This document shows, one piece after another, positions 10,270 to 19,264 of a DNA stretch of 64,000 nt. The translations under genes and the position numbers were made by a program. The stretch's first letter is position 1. Each line of letters opens with the position of its first letter. Source of the stretch: Geomonas ferrireducens (GTDB taxonomy: Bacteria > Desulfobacterota > Desulfuromonadia > Geobacterales > Geobacteraceae); NCBI RefSeq assembly GCF_004917065.1, contig NZ_SSYA01000001.1, forward strand, positions 1,010,550 through 1,074,549, written 5' to 3'. The notes under the pieces were generated by a model. The model saw only the letters and a list, made by a program, of their open reading frames with translations. It searched no databases and was not told the origin of the DNA.

Positions 10270-11628
10270 TTATGTGATCGGAAGCAGGATGCTGAACCTG
10301 CAGCCCCGCCCCTCTTCGCTCTCCAATTCGATCCTGCCGCCGTTCAACTCCACCGCCTGGCGCGAGATGGCGAGGCCAAGCCCCGCCCCCCCCATCTCGC
10401 GAGAGCGTCCGGGGTCGGCTCGGTAAAAGCGGTCGAAGATGAGCTCCCGGTGTTCCCGCGCGATTCCCGGCCCCTGGTCCTGCACCTCGAGCGCGGCCTC
10501 GCCCCGCTCCGTCCTGCGCACGCGCACCTCGATGCGACCTCTCGGCGGCGAGTACTTAACCGCGTTGTCCAGCACGTTGATCAGCGCCTGGCGCAGCATC
10601 TCCGGGTTCACCATGGCGTAGAGCCCCTTTTCGGTCCGCAGTTCGATCGTCTGTCCCTTTTCCTCCGCCAGCACCCCGATGATCTCCACCACGTCCACCG
10701 CCACCTGCGCGAGCTCGACCCGTTCCCTCACCACGGAAAGCGCCCTCGCGTCGCCGCGGCTCAAGGTCAGCAGGCTGTCCACCAACCTGGTCAGCCGGTC
10801 CGATTCCTCCAGCATGCTGGCAATCACCTCGCGACAGCCGGCGGCATCCAGTTCCCGCTGCAACCCTACTTCTCCCACGCTCCTGAGCGCCGTGAGCGGC
10901 GTGCGCAACTCGTGCGAGGCGTCGGCGCTGAAGCGGCGCAGCCTTTCGAAGGAATCCTCCAGCCGCGCGAAGGTGCCGTTCAGCATCAGCGCCAGGCGGC
11001 CGAACTCGTCGTCGGAATTTTCCACCGGGAGCCGCTCGGAGAGCCGCTCCGCCGTAATGGCACCCGCCCGCGCCGTCATGGTCTCGATGGGAATGAGGAC
11101 CCGACCGGCCAGCAAATACCCGCCCAACACCGCCACGAGCACGGCGAGCGGGCTTCCCACGAGCAGGATCACCGCGATGCTTTCCAGACTCGTACTCAGC
11201 GTCTGTTCGTTCTCGGCGACGACGACACGCGACTGTCCCGGCAACTGCAGTACCGCGTTCCTGATCCGGAAGGGTTGCCCGGCGTGTGAACGCCAGGAGC
11301 GAGCGGGACCTTCCGGCACCTCGGCGAGCGCCTTCTCCAGCACCTCCCTGCTCCACCCGGGCGTCTCGGCGACGACCACGTTCCCCTGGCTCACCTGGAA
11401 AAATTCCACCGAGCCGTGCTGCGCCAACTCGTTGATCTCGAACGGCTCCTCGCGCAGCACACGCGTCACCGTGGCGAGGTCGCGTTCCAGTTGCGCGTCC
11501 ATCTCGCGCAGCAGGCTGGCGCGGACGAAGAGGTAGACCCCGAGCGCGAAGGCGATCACGATGGCGGCCAGGGCGGCGGCGTACCAGACGGTCAAGCGCA
11601 ACCGTATGCTGCGCGGTCTGAGCATCAT
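10270..11628 (-). CDS. Membrane sensor histidine kinase (HAMP-HisKA-HATPase)
   Basis: A 452-residue classical sensor kinase. A first membrane helix (about 14-36) and a second (about 165-195) flank a roughly 130-residue periplasmic sensor. A HAMP region, the H-box FSADASHELRTPLTAL, N-box LINVLDNAVKYS and G-boxes DQGPGIA and GGAGLGLAIS follow. The layout resembles CusS/QseC-type kinases, but the signal cannot be read from sequence. Its ATG overlaps the stop codon of the upstream OmpR-type regulator gene (ATGA), showing translational coupling. The downstream cytochrome suggests sensing of a redox or metal condition (inference). Confidence 0.92.
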   Translation of the reverse strand: MMLRPRSIRLRLTVWYAAALAAIVIAFALGVYLFVRASLLREMDAQLERDLATVTRVLREEPFEINELAQHGSVEFFQVSQGNVVVAETPGWSREVLEKALAEVPEGPARSWRSHAGQPFRIRNAVLQLPGQSRVVVAENEQTLSTSLESIAVILLVGSPLAVLVAVLGGYLLAGRVLIPIETMTARAGAITAERLSERLPVENSDDEFGRLALMLNGTFARLEDSFERLRRFSADASHELRTPLTALRSVGEVGLQRELDAAGCREVIASMLEESDRLTRLVDSLLTLSRGDARALSVVRERVELAQVAVDVVEIIGVLAEEKGQTIELRTEKGLYAMVNPEMLRQALINVLDNAVKYSPPRGRIEVRVRRTERGEAALEVQDQGPGIAREHRELIFDRFYRADPGRSREMGGAGLGLAISRQAVELNGGRIELESEEGRGCRFSILLPIT

Positions 11629-12305
11629 TGCCCTTCCTCCATGGTGAACCCAAGCCCTCTCACCGTCCTGAGCAGCTTGCGTTCGAACGGGCCGTCCACC
11701 TTGCGCCTTAACCTGGCGACGTGCACGTCGATCACGTTGTCGAGCGGGGTCGAGCGTTCCTTCACCTGCCAGACGTCCCGCGCCAGCATCTCGCGGGTCA
11801 CCACGCTCCCCTGGTTGCGCAACAGGTACTCAAGGAGCTGAAATTCCTTTACCGTCAGCTCGATTCCCTCGCCGTCGCGCTTCACCTTCCGCCCTACCAG
11901 ATCCATCTCCAGCCCCCCCAGGGAGAGCTTCACCGGAGTCTCCTTCTTTTCCCGGCGCAGTATCAGCCTGATGCGGGCCAACAACTCCGGGAACGCGAAC
12001 GGCTTCACCAGGTACTCGTCCGCACCGCTGTCCAGCCCGAGGACGCGATCCTCGATCGAGTCGCGCGCGGTCAGTATCAGCACCGGCGTCTCAAAGCCGC
12101 GCTTTCGCATGGTGGTAAGGATCTCGAGCCCGTCGCGCCCCGGCAGCATCAGATCGAGCAGGACCAAATCGAAGGCGCCGGCACTTAGCTGGTAGAACCC
12201 ATCTTCACCGCTGTAGGCCACGCTCACCTGGTACTGCTCGGCCTCGAGCCCGACCTTCAAGGCATCGGCCACCTTCTTCTCGTCCTCTATCACCAGCACG
12301 TGCAT
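11625..12305 (-). CDS. OmpR/PhoB-family response regulator
   Basis: A 226-residue regulator with a receiver (acidic pocket in VIEDEKKVADAL, phospho-acceptor D51 in LLDLMLPGRDG, Lys in YLVKPFAF) and a C-terminal winged-helix domain (LTVKEFQLLEYLLRN, recognition region TPLDNVIDVHVARLRRKVD). It is the first gene of the operon and the cognate regulator of the overlapping kinase. AAGGAG lies eight bases before the ATG. Probable targets are its own operon, including the five-haem cytochrome, though no clear direct-repeat operator was found in the 230 bp upstream. Confidence 0.94.
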   Translation of the reverse strand: MHVLVIEDEKKVADALKVGLEAEQYQVSVAYSGEDGFYQLSAGAFDLVLLDLMLPGRDGLEILTTMRKRGFETPVLILTARDSIEDRVLGLDSGADEYLVKPFAFPELLARIRLILRREKKETPVKLSLGGLEMDLVGRKVKRDGEGIELTVKEFQLLEYLLRNQGSVVTREMLARDVWQVKERSTPLDNVIDVHVARLRRKVDGPFERKLLRTVRGLGFTMEEGQ

Positions 12306-12535
12306 GCACGCTCCTTGAACTGTTCGCAGTATCAGCCAAATCGGTCATCGGTCTCAACTGAAGTTGTTCTGACAAAGCAGTAAGAATAGCCGTCGGAGCA
12401 TCGGCTTATCCGACGCACGGTCGGTCCGCCTGGTTCGTGAAGGCAGAAGTTAAACCCGAAGCTGGCTTTGCACGATACCCGTACGGGAGAGAGGGGTGCA
12501 CCGTTGCCTGGAGGTGAGTGTGGCAAAGGCGTGGA

Positions 12536-13054
12536 TCAAGGCTTCAGTTGATCGAAAAATTTCCCGTGATATTTCGCCGTCCCGATGCAGCGCTCGAAAA
12601 CGAACTGGCAGATCCTCGTCCCCGGGTAGAGCGCCAGCGGCTTGTGACCCAGGTTCACGATCTCCAGCACCTGCCGGTTCGAGATCCCAGGCTGCATGAA
12701 CCCGGCGGTGACATGAACCGCCAGCCCGAAACGGGCGAAGCGGCTTCTTCCCTCGAGCCATCCGGCGACCGTCTCGGCAAGTGTTATGCGCTCCTTGGTG
12801 ATGCCGAGAACCATCTCGCAAGGTGCGATGGTGATGAATTCCCCGTCCGCCACGGAAACGGCTTCGGTCACGTCGGCGAAATCGGACTCGTTGTGCACGT
12901 GGCAGAGCCCGGTCTGCTTCTTGAAAATCCTGAAGTCGTTTCCCAGGGTGAGATCTACGGAGCCCGGCCCGATCTGGGAAGGGTCCAGCGGCTCTATGGT
13001 TATCTCCCCGCGTCCGATCGCCGCCGTTATTTCCCGGCCTACGAGTATCGACAT
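12536..13054 (-). CDS. dcd: dCTP deaminase family protein
   Basis: A 172-residue protein of the dCTP deaminase/dUTPase trimer family. The substrate-binding core reads EGRSRFARFGLAVHVTAGF, followed by a Gly-rich segment, with the usual LYPGTRICQFVF later and PGSVDLTLGNDF near the N-terminus. Family knowledge: Dcd converts dCTP to dUTP for thymidylate synthesis. Some members are bifunctional, and that cannot be decided here. The catalytic Glu context, normally in a TLAETVAGWLEG-type segment, is visible. GGGAGGT lies upstream of the ATG at 13054. It is only 31 bp after a membrane glycosyltransferase gene on the same strand, which has no obvious functional link. Confidence 0.9.
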   Translation of the reverse strand: MSILVGREITAAIGRGEITIEPLDPSQIGPGSVDLTLGNDFRIFKKQTGLCHVHNESDFADVTEAVSVADGEFITIAPCEMVLGITKERITLAETVAGWLEGRSRFARFGLAVHVTAGFMQPGISNRQVLEIVNLGHKPLALYPGTRICQFVFERCIGTAKYHGKFFDQLKP

Positions 13055-13085
13055 TTTGCCACCTCCCTAGTGTGTGCGCCCTTCC

Positions 13086-14471
13086 TTATCCGGGCAGCAC
13101 CTTCGCCCTCTGTACATCCACCACTTCGTTTCGCACTGACAGGTGTTCCAGGGTCCACACAAGCCACATGAGCCCAAGCACTGCGGCGAGAGGGACCAAG
13201 CTGATCGTGGTAACCGGGAAGGGAACCACCGGGCGACATGCCCCGACCAAGGCGGGGTCGCCCATGCCGATCATGATTCGGTTCAGCGTGACCGGCGGCA
13301 CTATCAACAGCATTCCCGTAATGATAGCTGCGTTGGTCGCACCGGGCGGGAACTGCTGTTCCAGCAACCGCTTAGCAACAAGAGCGGCCGGAATAACTGC
13401 CAGCACGAGATAACTGTTCCAAGCGACAGGTGATATCAAGATGCTGACGCAGACCATTAAGGCGAAGGGAGCATCGAAAGAAATTTTCGAAAGGCGCGCG
13501 GAGGCGAACACCCCCGCCCCAAGCAGCGTCACCGGCGCAACGAAGGCGAGGGTGCTGGCAAGCTGGGGCGCGCTCCAGACCGGTGCGGCCTTGACGCCGC
13601 ACATAACCGGTGAGTCCGTACCAGCGAAAAGCCGACAGGCAATGCCCCAGACTGAGAAGTTGGAGGCGTGACCCCGGTACAGCGAGGAGACCAGCGGCCC
13701 GACCTTGGTGTAGTAGGCGATGACGGCGTCGCTCCCGATGATGATTGCTGCGACGCCGTTGGCAGCAAGGACGGTGATGCCCGCCGCGAAGACCGCCTTC
13801 CAACGTCTCTGCACGGCAAAAAGGAGCACCAAAGGCCAGGCGATGAACTTTATCGCGATAGCAGCGCCGAGAAAAAAGCCGCCCCCAATCTCCCGACCGG
13901 CTTTTATCAGGTACCAAGTGCAGATCAGCAGGGCGAGTTTAAAAGTCATCAGTTGGCCGAGCACCAGATCCTGGAAAAACGGGCTCGAGGCAACCGCGAG
14001 AAAAGAGCAGGTCAGAACGGTCCCGGGCATCGGCCGCGCCCCCAAGCAGCGCAGCACCCCGTACACCGAAGCCGCCACGAGAGCAAGCTGGATGACGAAC
14101 CACGTCTGCACCGCGTGCTGGTAGGAAAGAAGACCAAGCGGGGAAAAGAGCAGGCCGACGGCAGGGGGATGTGGCGTGGGATGCAGGAAAACCGCGTTGC
14201 TGATTGGTCCAAGGAAACGCGCCGCCAAGTCGGGGAGAGGTGCATAGGGATCGGTGCCGGCAAGAACCGCCTTAGCCAGGAGGTATTCCTGAATGAAATC
14301 CTTCTGGTGAATGTACTCGGGAGAAAAGTACTGGATGAGCCGCCGGATGGATAGTATGCCGAGGACGGCAATGAGAGTTGCCAGGACCGGCTTGGCGAAG
14401 GACGGCATCGAGACGACTATCCTCTTTATGACGTGTCCTGACTCAGCCACACCCCCTCCGCTCCATTCCAT
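13086..14471 (-). CDS. GT87/DUF2029-like integral membrane glycosyltransferase
   Basis: A protein of up to 461 residues with about ten hydrophobic segments. Near the N-terminus is KDFIQEYLLAKAVLAGTDPY, which matches the signature region of DUF2029/GT87 polyprenyl-phosphate-dependent mannosyltransferases: an Asp before the Tyr and a GxDPY ending. Such enzymes transfer sugars to lipid or cell-surface acceptors on the outer face of the inner membrane. Donor and acceptor cannot be inferred, and no other glycan genes are nearby. The start is uncertain: the ATG at 14471 lacks a ribosome site; a GTG seven codons later follows GGAGGGG; an ATG at codon 22 has AAGAGGA upstream. Confidence 0.72.
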   Translation of the reverse strand: MEWSGGGVAESGHVIKRIVVSMPSFAKPVLATLIAVLGILSIRRLIQYFSPEYIHQKDFIQEYLLAKAVLAGTDPYAPLPDLAARFLGPISNAVFLHPTPHPPAVGLLFSPLGLLSYQHAVQTWFVIQLALVAASVYGVLRCLGARPMPGTVLTCSFLAVASSPFFQDLVLGQLMTFKLALLICTWYLIKAGREIGGGFFLGAAIAIKFIAWPLVLLFAVQRRWKAVFAAGITVLAANGVAAIIIGSDAVIAYYTKVGPLVSSLYRGHASNFSVWGIACRLFAGTDSPVMCGVKAAPVWSAPQLASTLAFVAPVTLLGAGVFASARLSKISFDAPFALMVCVSILISPVAWNSYLVLAVIPAALVAKRLLEQQFPPGATNAAIITGMLLIVPPVTLNRIMIGMGDPALVGACRPVVPFPVTTISLVPLAAVLGLMWLVWTLEHLSVRNEVVDVQRAKVLPG

Positions 14472-14650
14472 CAGGTATTGCCATCACACAAGTATCAGTG
14501 CAATTGTAGCGTTCTGCTCAGCTTGCGCCACTTGAAACCGAGTGAGTAAACGAGTCGATAGGATACTACCTGTGTAACGGAGGTCAAGCTGGGGCAGGAC
14601 GAACGAGCGGAGTGCGCTTCGAAGCAAACACTTTAGCTCAAAATTGGAAC

Positions 14651-14679
14651 GTGACTAAGGTGTAGGATTACGGTATACC
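14651..14679 (+). promoter_or_regulatory. Candidate promoter and operator of the toxin-antitoxin pair
   Basis: GTGACT (14651-14656), a 17-bp spacer and TATACC (14674-14679) form a weak sigma-70 pattern. The palindrome GGTATACC (14672-14679) lies over the -10 element, where an autorepressing antitoxin would bind. This is inference from position and symmetry only. Confidence 0.35.
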
Positions 14680-14709
14680 ATTGGAGACGCTAGCTATAGG
14701 AGGTGTCCA

Positions 14710-14898
14710 ATGCACATTGCAAAAGCTAAACTCGAAAGCTTCCTTGAGGACCTTCCTGAGCAGGTAGACACCGAGGAAGTAATGTATCGTCTCTATCTTC
14801 TAGAAAAGATTGAGGCCGGCGAGACAGACATCGCTGAAGGCCGTTCTCTGTCCCATGAAGAGGCAGTGCAAAGGCTAAAGCGCAGATGGCAACAATAA
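14710..14898 (+). CDS. Putative antitoxin of a ParE/RelE-type module
   Basis: A small acidic, helix-rich protein of 62 residues with the block EEVMYRLYLLEKIEAGETD followed by SHEEAVQRLKRRW. I know this pattern from short proteins that precede RelE/ParE-type toxins; no DNA-binding fold is obvious. An ideal AGGAGGTG lies five bases before the ATG. The gene overlaps the downstream toxin by 13 bp, the usual coupling in type II toxin-antitoxin operons. Base composition is noticeably less GC-rich than in neighbouring genes, consistent with acquisition. Confidence 0.75.
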   Translation: MHIAKAKLESFLEDLPEQVDTEEVMYRLYLLEKIEAGETDIAEGRSLSHEEAVQRLKRRWQQ

Positions 14899-15179
14899 CG
14901 TGGTCTGAGAAATCGCTTTCAGACCTCGAGGAGATTTTCGACTACATCGCCCTCGATTCACAATTCTACGCGCAACACCAAGTCACCAAGGTGATTGCTG
15001 CCGTGGAACGGCTGGCAATCTTTCCGACTTCCGGTCGCCCTCTCCCCGAGTTCCCCACTTCTCCCCTCCGCGAAGTCATCGTCGACCCCTACCGCATCGT
15101 CTATCGCACCTCAGGATCTGAGATTTTGATCCTTGCCGTCATCCATGGGAAACGGCTGCTAAAAGAAGAGGTGCTATGA
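14886..15179 (+). CDS. ParE/RelE superfamily toxin
   Basis: A 97-residue protein with the ParE/RelE fold signature: ITWSEKSLSDLEEIFDYIA at the N-terminus, GRPLPEFP in the middle, and the strand pair REVIVDPYRIVYRTSG and EILILAVIHGKR near the end. ParE members inhibit gyrase and RelE members cut mRNA on ribosomes. The short C-terminus and PYRIVYR-type strand favour ParE-like, but the target cannot be decided from sequence. It overlaps the antitoxin gene and ends 30 bp before the terminator of the convergent glmS gene. Confidence 0.85.
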   Translation: MATITWSEKSLSDLEEIFDYIALDSQFYAQHQVTKVIAAVERLAIFPTSGRPLPEFPTSPLREVIVDPYRIVYRTSGSEILILAVIHGKRLLKEEVL

Positions 15180-15208
15180 GCTTTCCCTACATTTAACTCT
15201 GACACTCA

Positions 15209-15243
15209 GAAAAAAGGGGAGACGGCTTACGCCGTCTCCCCTT
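15209..15243 (-). terminator. Intrinsic terminator of glmS
   Basis: A perfect 13-bp stem (AAGGGGAGACGGC at 15214-15226 with its complement at 15231-15243) has a TTAC loop. On the minus strand it is followed by a run of T residues (complement of 15210-15215), immediately downstream of the glmS stop codon. Confidence 0.9.
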
Positions 15244-15265
15244 GAAAATTCCACTACGGTAAAAC

Positions 15266-17095
15266 TTATTCCACCGTGACGCTCTTCGCCAGGTTCCTCG
15301 GCTGATCGACGTCGGTCCCCTTCAGCACGGCGACATGGTAGGCGAGCAGTTGCATCGGGATCGAGATGATGATCGGCATCACCTCATCGCCGTCCTCCGG
15401 AACCTCGAGGGCGACCTCGACCTTGTCGGCCACCTCGGCGTCCCCCTTGGAGCAGACCGCGATGACGCGGCCGCCGCGGGCAATGACCTCCTCCATGTTG
15501 GAGAAGACCTTCTCGTAGGTCGCCCCCTTTGGGACCAGCACGACGACCGGCATGTGCTCGTCGATGAGGGCGATGGGGCCGTGCTTCATTTCGCCGGCCG
15601 CGTACCCCTCGGCGTGGATGTAGGAGATCTCCTTCAGCTTCAGGGCACCTTCCAGGGCGATCGGGTAGTTCATGCCGCGCCCCAAGTACAGGAAGTCGCG
15701 GGCGGAGAGGTAGTTCCTCGCCACCTTTTCCACCTGCTCGTTCAGCTTGAGCGCCTCTTCCATGAGGGCCGGGACGCGCACTATGGCGGAGATGAGCTTT
15801 CTCCCCTTTTCCACGTCCATCGCGCCGCGGGCGCGTCCGAGACGGATGGTGAAGAGGTAGAGGGCGATCAACTGCGTGACGAAGGCCTTGGTGGAGGCGA
15901 CACCGATCTCGGGGCCGGCGTGGGTGTAGATGACGCCGTCGGCCTCGCGGGCGATGGAGGAGTCCACCACGTTGCAAATGGCGACGCAGGCGCCGCCGCG
16001 ACGCTTGGACTCGCGCATGGCGGCCAGGGTGTCGGCGGTCTCGCCGGACTGGGAGATCAGCATCACCAGGGTGTTGTCGTCCACCACAGGATTTCTGTAA
16101 CGGAATTCGGAGGCGATATCCACTTCGACCGGCACGCGGCAGTATTCCTCGATGAGGAACTTGCCGACCAGCGCCGCATGCCAGGAAGTACCGCAGGCGA
16201 CGATGCAGATGCGGCTGATATCTTTAAGCTTTTCGTCGGAGAGGGCAAGATCCTCGAGGTAGACGTCACCCTGCTCTTCGCGGAGTCTGCCGGCGATGGT
16301 GTCGCGCACGGCGCGGGGCTGCTCGAAGATCTCCTTGAGCATGAAGTGCTTGTAGCCCCCCTTCTCCGCCATGTGCGGCGACCAGTCGATGTGGCGCGGC
16401 TTCTTCTCCAGCAAATCCCCCTGCACGTTGCTGAACTGGGCGCTTCCACCCTTGAAGACGGCCATCTCGCCGTCCTCCATGAAGATCATGGAGCGGGTGT
16501 GGGAGAGGATCGCCGGGATGTCGGAGGCGACATAGAACTCCCCTTCGCCAAGTCCCACCACCATGGGCGCGCCGTGCTTCGCGGCGATCAGCTTGTCGGG
16601 CTCGCTCTCGCTCACGATGCAGATGGCGTATGCCCCGCGCAGTACCGCGAGGGCCTGGCGCACCGCGCTCTCGAAGTTCCCGGTCCCCTTCATGTACTGG
16701 TCGATCAGGTGCGCGATGACCTCGGTGTCGGTCTCGCTCTTGAAAACGTGCCCCTGCGCCTTCAGCTCCTCGCGCAGCTGCAGATAGTTCTCGATGATGC
16801 CGTTGTGCACCACGACGATGGGACCGGCCTGGTGCGGATGGGCGTTGATCTCGGAAGGACGGCCGTGGGTGGCCCAGCGGGTGTGCCCGATGCCGACGGT
16901 GCCGACGACGGGGCTCGCCGCGAGGAGCTTCTCCAGGTTGGAGAGCTTCCCTTCGCTGCGCCGGATGCTCGCCTTCCCATCGCTGATGGTGCAGATACCG
17001 GCCGAGTCGTAGCCACGGTACTCGAGCTTTCTCAGCCCTTCAATGATGATGGAGGTGGCCTCCTGGTGGCCGGTGAATCCAACGATTCCACACAT
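15266..17095 (-). CDS. glmS: Glutamine-fructose-6-phosphate aminotransferase
   Basis: A 609-residue enzyme that makes glucosamine-6-phosphate from fructose-6-phosphate and glutamine, the first step of UDP-GlcNAc synthesis. The class II glutaminase domain begins with the catalytic Cys2 (MCGIVGFTG) and contains HTRWATHG. Two SIS sugar-isomerase domains follow ([29 protein letters not shown]). The C-terminus LAKSVTVE is the conserved ending, and length matches the family. ACGGAG precedes the ATG. It lies 87 bp downstream of glmU on the same strand, forming a two-gene unit. I see no glmS ribozyme in the gap. Confidence 0.98.
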   Translation of the reverse strand: MCGIVGFTGHQEATSIIIEGLRKLEYRGYDSAGICTISDGKASIRRSEGKLSNLEKLLAASPVVGTVGIGHTRWATHGRPSEINAHPHQAGPIVVVHNGIIENYLQLREELKAQGHVFKSETDTEVIAHLIDQYMKGTGNFESAVRQALAVLRGAYAICIVSESEPDKLIAAKHGAPMVVGLGEGEFYVASDIPAILSHTRSMIFMEDGEMAVFKGGSAQFSNVQGDLLEKKPRHIDWSPHMAEKGGYKHFMLKEIFEQPRAVRDTIAGRLREEQGDVYLEDLALSDEKLKDISRICIVACGTSWHAALVGKFLIEEYCRVPVEVDIASEFRYRNPVVDDNTLVMLISQSGETADTLAAMRESKRRGGACVAICNVVDSSIAREADGVIYTHAGPEIGVASTKAFVTQLIALYLFTIRLGRARGAMDVEKGRKLISAIVRVPALMEEALKLNEQVEKVARNYLSARDFLYLGRGMNYPIALEGALKLKEISYIHAEGYAAGEMKHGPIALIDEHMPVVVLVPKGATYEKVFSNMEEVIARGGRVIAVCSKGDAEVADKVEVALEVPEDGDEVMPIIISIPMQLLAYHVAVLKGTDVDQPRNLAKSVTVE

Positions 17096-17182
17096 GTATG
17101 ACTCCGTTTCGTCGATTTCTTAATTAATAAAGGGAAGTTCCCAAGACGCTACAGGATAACATCTCGTCGGAAGCAGCAACAG

Positions 17183-18556
17183 TTATTTTTTCCTGAGGGT
17201 CCACCCCTCTTTGTTCACCTGCGGTGCTCGGGCGATGGCAAGGGAGTCGGCGGGGACGTCCTTCGTAACCGTGGTTCCCGCGGCGATGAGGGAGTTTTTC
17301 CCCACCGTGACCGGGGCGACCAGCTGCACGTCGCTCCCCACGAAGACGCCGTCCTCGATGACGGTCTTGTGCTTTTTCACCCCGTCGTAGTTGCAGGTGA
17401 TGGTACCGCAGCCGATGTTCACGTCGCGGCCGATGGTGGCGTCGCCCAAGTAGGTGAGATGGGAGGCCTTGGAACCCTCACCCATGAAGGCCTTCTTGGT
17501 CTCCACGAAGTTGCCGATTTTAACGTGGGCCGAGAGCTCGGTGCCGGGACGCAGGTGTGCCATCGGGCCGATGGCGGCATCGGGACCGACGACGGACTCC
17601 TCGAGCACGCTCCCCGCTTTCACCGCCACGTCTTCGGCGATGCGGCAGTCGACGATCAAGGTGTTCTGCTCGATGCGGCAGCGCTCACCGATCACGGTCT
17701 TGCCGCGGATCACGGCGCCGGGATGGATCACGCTGTCGCGCCCAATCTGCACGCCGCTCTCGATGTAAACGGCGTCCGGGTCGATCATTGTGACGCCAGA
17801 GAGCATCAGCTCTTCGTTGATGCGCCGGCGCAGCACCCGGGAAGCTTCGGCCATCTGCACCCGGTCATTCACCCCGGAGATCTCGCGGGGGTCTCCCACC
17901 TGGTAGCTGCGGCAGGAAAGTCCCTTCGCCCGCGCCTGCCGCACCACGTCGGTCAGGTAGTATTCCTTCTGGGCGTTGTTGTTGTCCAGTCTGGCCACCG
18001 CCTCGGCGAGGAAGGTGCGGTCCACGCAATACACCCCCGCGTTCACCTCGCGGATCAGGCGCTCGGCTTCACTTGCGTCCTTTTGCTCGGTGATGGCCAC
18101 CACGTTGCCCGCCTCGTCCTTCACGATGCGGCCGTAGCCGAACGGGTTTTCCACCGTCGCGGTCATGACGGTCACGCAGGCCCCGCTCTCCGCATGCGCC
18201 TTCAGCATGGCGCGCAGACTCTGCTCGGTCAAAAGCGGCGTGTCGCCGCAGAGGATGAGGACGGTGTCGGCATCCCCGTCTATTTCAGGCATGGCGCAGG
18301 CGACCGCATGCCCGGTGCCGAGTTGCTCGGCCTGGACCGCGAAGCTCACCTCGGTACGCCCGGTAAAGTAGCTGCGCACCTTCTCCTGCTGGTGCCCCAC
18401 CACGAGGACGCAGCGCCCGACGCCTGAGGCGAAGGCGGCGGCCACGGGCCACTCTATCATGGGCGGGCCGGCGACGGGATGCATCACCTTGACCAGATCC
18501 GATTTCATCCTGGTCCCCATACCGGCTGCCAGCACTATTGCTGATGTCTTGTTCAT
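17183..18556 (-). CDS. glmU: Bifunctional GlcNAc-1-P uridylyltransferase / glucosamine-1-P acetyltransferase
   Basis: A 457-residue enzyme that catalyses the last two steps to UDP-GlcNAc, needed for peptidoglycan and lipopolysaccharide. The N-terminal pyrophosphorylase domain starts with LAAGMGTRMKSD and has GTGHAV and LCGDTPLLT. The C-terminal half is a left-handed beta helix (many hexapeptide turns such as VIGERC, GSDVQLVAPVTVG) ending with ARAPQVNKEGW. The frame is open 15 codons upstream, but the ATG at 18556 follows AAGGGGGAAACC and begins the conserved N-terminus. It is the first gene of the glmU-glmS pair and divergent from the gene at 18707. Confidence 0.98.
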   Translation of the reverse strand: MNKTSAIVLAAGMGTRMKSDLVKVMHPVAGPPMIEWPVAAAFASGVGRCVLVVGHQQEKVRSYFTGRTEVSFAVQAEQLGTGHAVACAMPEIDGDADTVLILCGDTPLLTEQSLRAMLKAHAESGACVTVMTATVENPFGYGRIVKDEAGNVVAITEQKDASEAERLIREVNAGVYCVDRTFLAEAVARLDNNNAQKEYYLTDVVRQARAKGLSCRSYQVGDPREISGVNDRVQMAEASRVLRRRINEELMLSGVTMIDPDAVYIESGVQIGRDSVIHPGAVIRGKTVIGERCRIEQNTLIVDCRIAEDVAVKAGSVLEESVVGPDAAIGPMAHLRPGTELSAHVKIGNFVETKKAFMGEGSKASHLTYLGDATIGRDVNIGCGTITCNYDGVKKHKTVIEDGVFVGSDVQLVAPVTVGKNSLIAAGTTVTKDVPADSLAIARAPQVNKEGWTLRKK

Positions 18557-18660
18557 GGTTTCCCCCTTGCGGCCCAGCAAATTGTTCTTTTTTAACAACA
18601 ATGCCCCACCAGGTCAAGCTGTTTCGCTGGCGGTTTTCGACGCTCCGCATCCTTTTATCG

Positions 18661-18689
18661 TTTACTAATCCGTCACTTACGGCTATAGT
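18661..18689 (+). promoter_or_regulatory. Candidate sigma-70 promoter for the 18707 gene
   Basis: TTTACT (18661-18666), 17-bp spacer and TATAGT (18684-18689). The predicted start would leave a leader of only about 11 bases, just enough to hold the GGAGG site before the ATG at 18707. Confidence 0.5.
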
Positions 18690-18706
18690 CCAGCGGTGGA
18701 GGTTTC

Positions 18707-19264
18707 ATGGGAGTTGCCGAGGACATAGCCAAGCTTGAGCTTGACCTGCGCGAGCTGATTATCAAGTACGAGCAGTACTTTTTCGGCATCGAGAAGCGGG
18801 AGCCTCTGCGCCTGCTCGACACGGTGCAGCGTGAGGTAAGACGCTACCAGAACGTCAGTATCCCTAACACCAGCCACAGGTTCAAGTACGAATCGCTCGT
18901 CTCCACGCTTAGCGTGCACAAGCAGAAATGGGCCCGCACCAACCGCCTCATCGAGGAAGGGAAGTTCCAGCGCGACCGCTTCCGCATGTCGCTGCACCAG
19001 GCGGAACGCGCCGGAAAGTCGGAGAAGAAGAACACCGCCGCTCCCCCCCAGGATGCACAGATCGAGAACATCTACCAGCAGTACGTGAGCGCCCGCCGCG
19101 CCTGCAACCTCCCGGTCGAGAACGTGACCCGCGATAAGCTCGCCGAGGCGATCAACCGGCAAAAGCCCGCGCTGATGGAGAAGTACCGCTGCCGTGACGT
19201 CGAGTTCGTCGTCGTCATCGAGGGTGGCAAACCCACCCTGAAGGCCCGCCCGAAGAACGCATGA
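18707..19264 (+). CDS. Conserved hypothetical protein, MXAN_5187 C-terminal-like
   Basis: A 185-residue soluble, charged protein with no signal peptide or membrane segment. The N-terminal third is helical and rich in acidic and basic residues (LELDLRELIIKYEQYFFGIEKREP). I associate it with the 'MXAN_5187 C-terminal domain' group of deltaproteobacterial proteins, from memory and not by search. The segment FKYESLVSTLSVHKQKW is probably the conserved core. No function is known. GGAGG lies just upstream of the ATG, and the stop overlaps the start of the radical SAM gene (ATGA), so the two are translationally coupled. Confidence 0.75.
   Translation: MGVAEDIAKLELDLRELIIKYEQYFFGIEKREPLRLLDTVQREVRRYQNVSIPNTSHRFKYESLVSTLSVHKQKWARTNRLIEEGKFQRDRFRMSLHQAERAGKSEKKNTAAPPQDAQIENIYQQYVSARRACNLPVENVTRDKLAEAINRQKPALMEKYRCRDVEFVVVIEGGKPTLKARPKNA

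Noticed and set aside
17096-17182. A glmS ribozyme in the glmU-glmS gap
   Set aside because: The gap is only 87 bp and lacks the conserved ribozyme core; such ribozymes are mainly found in Firmicutes.
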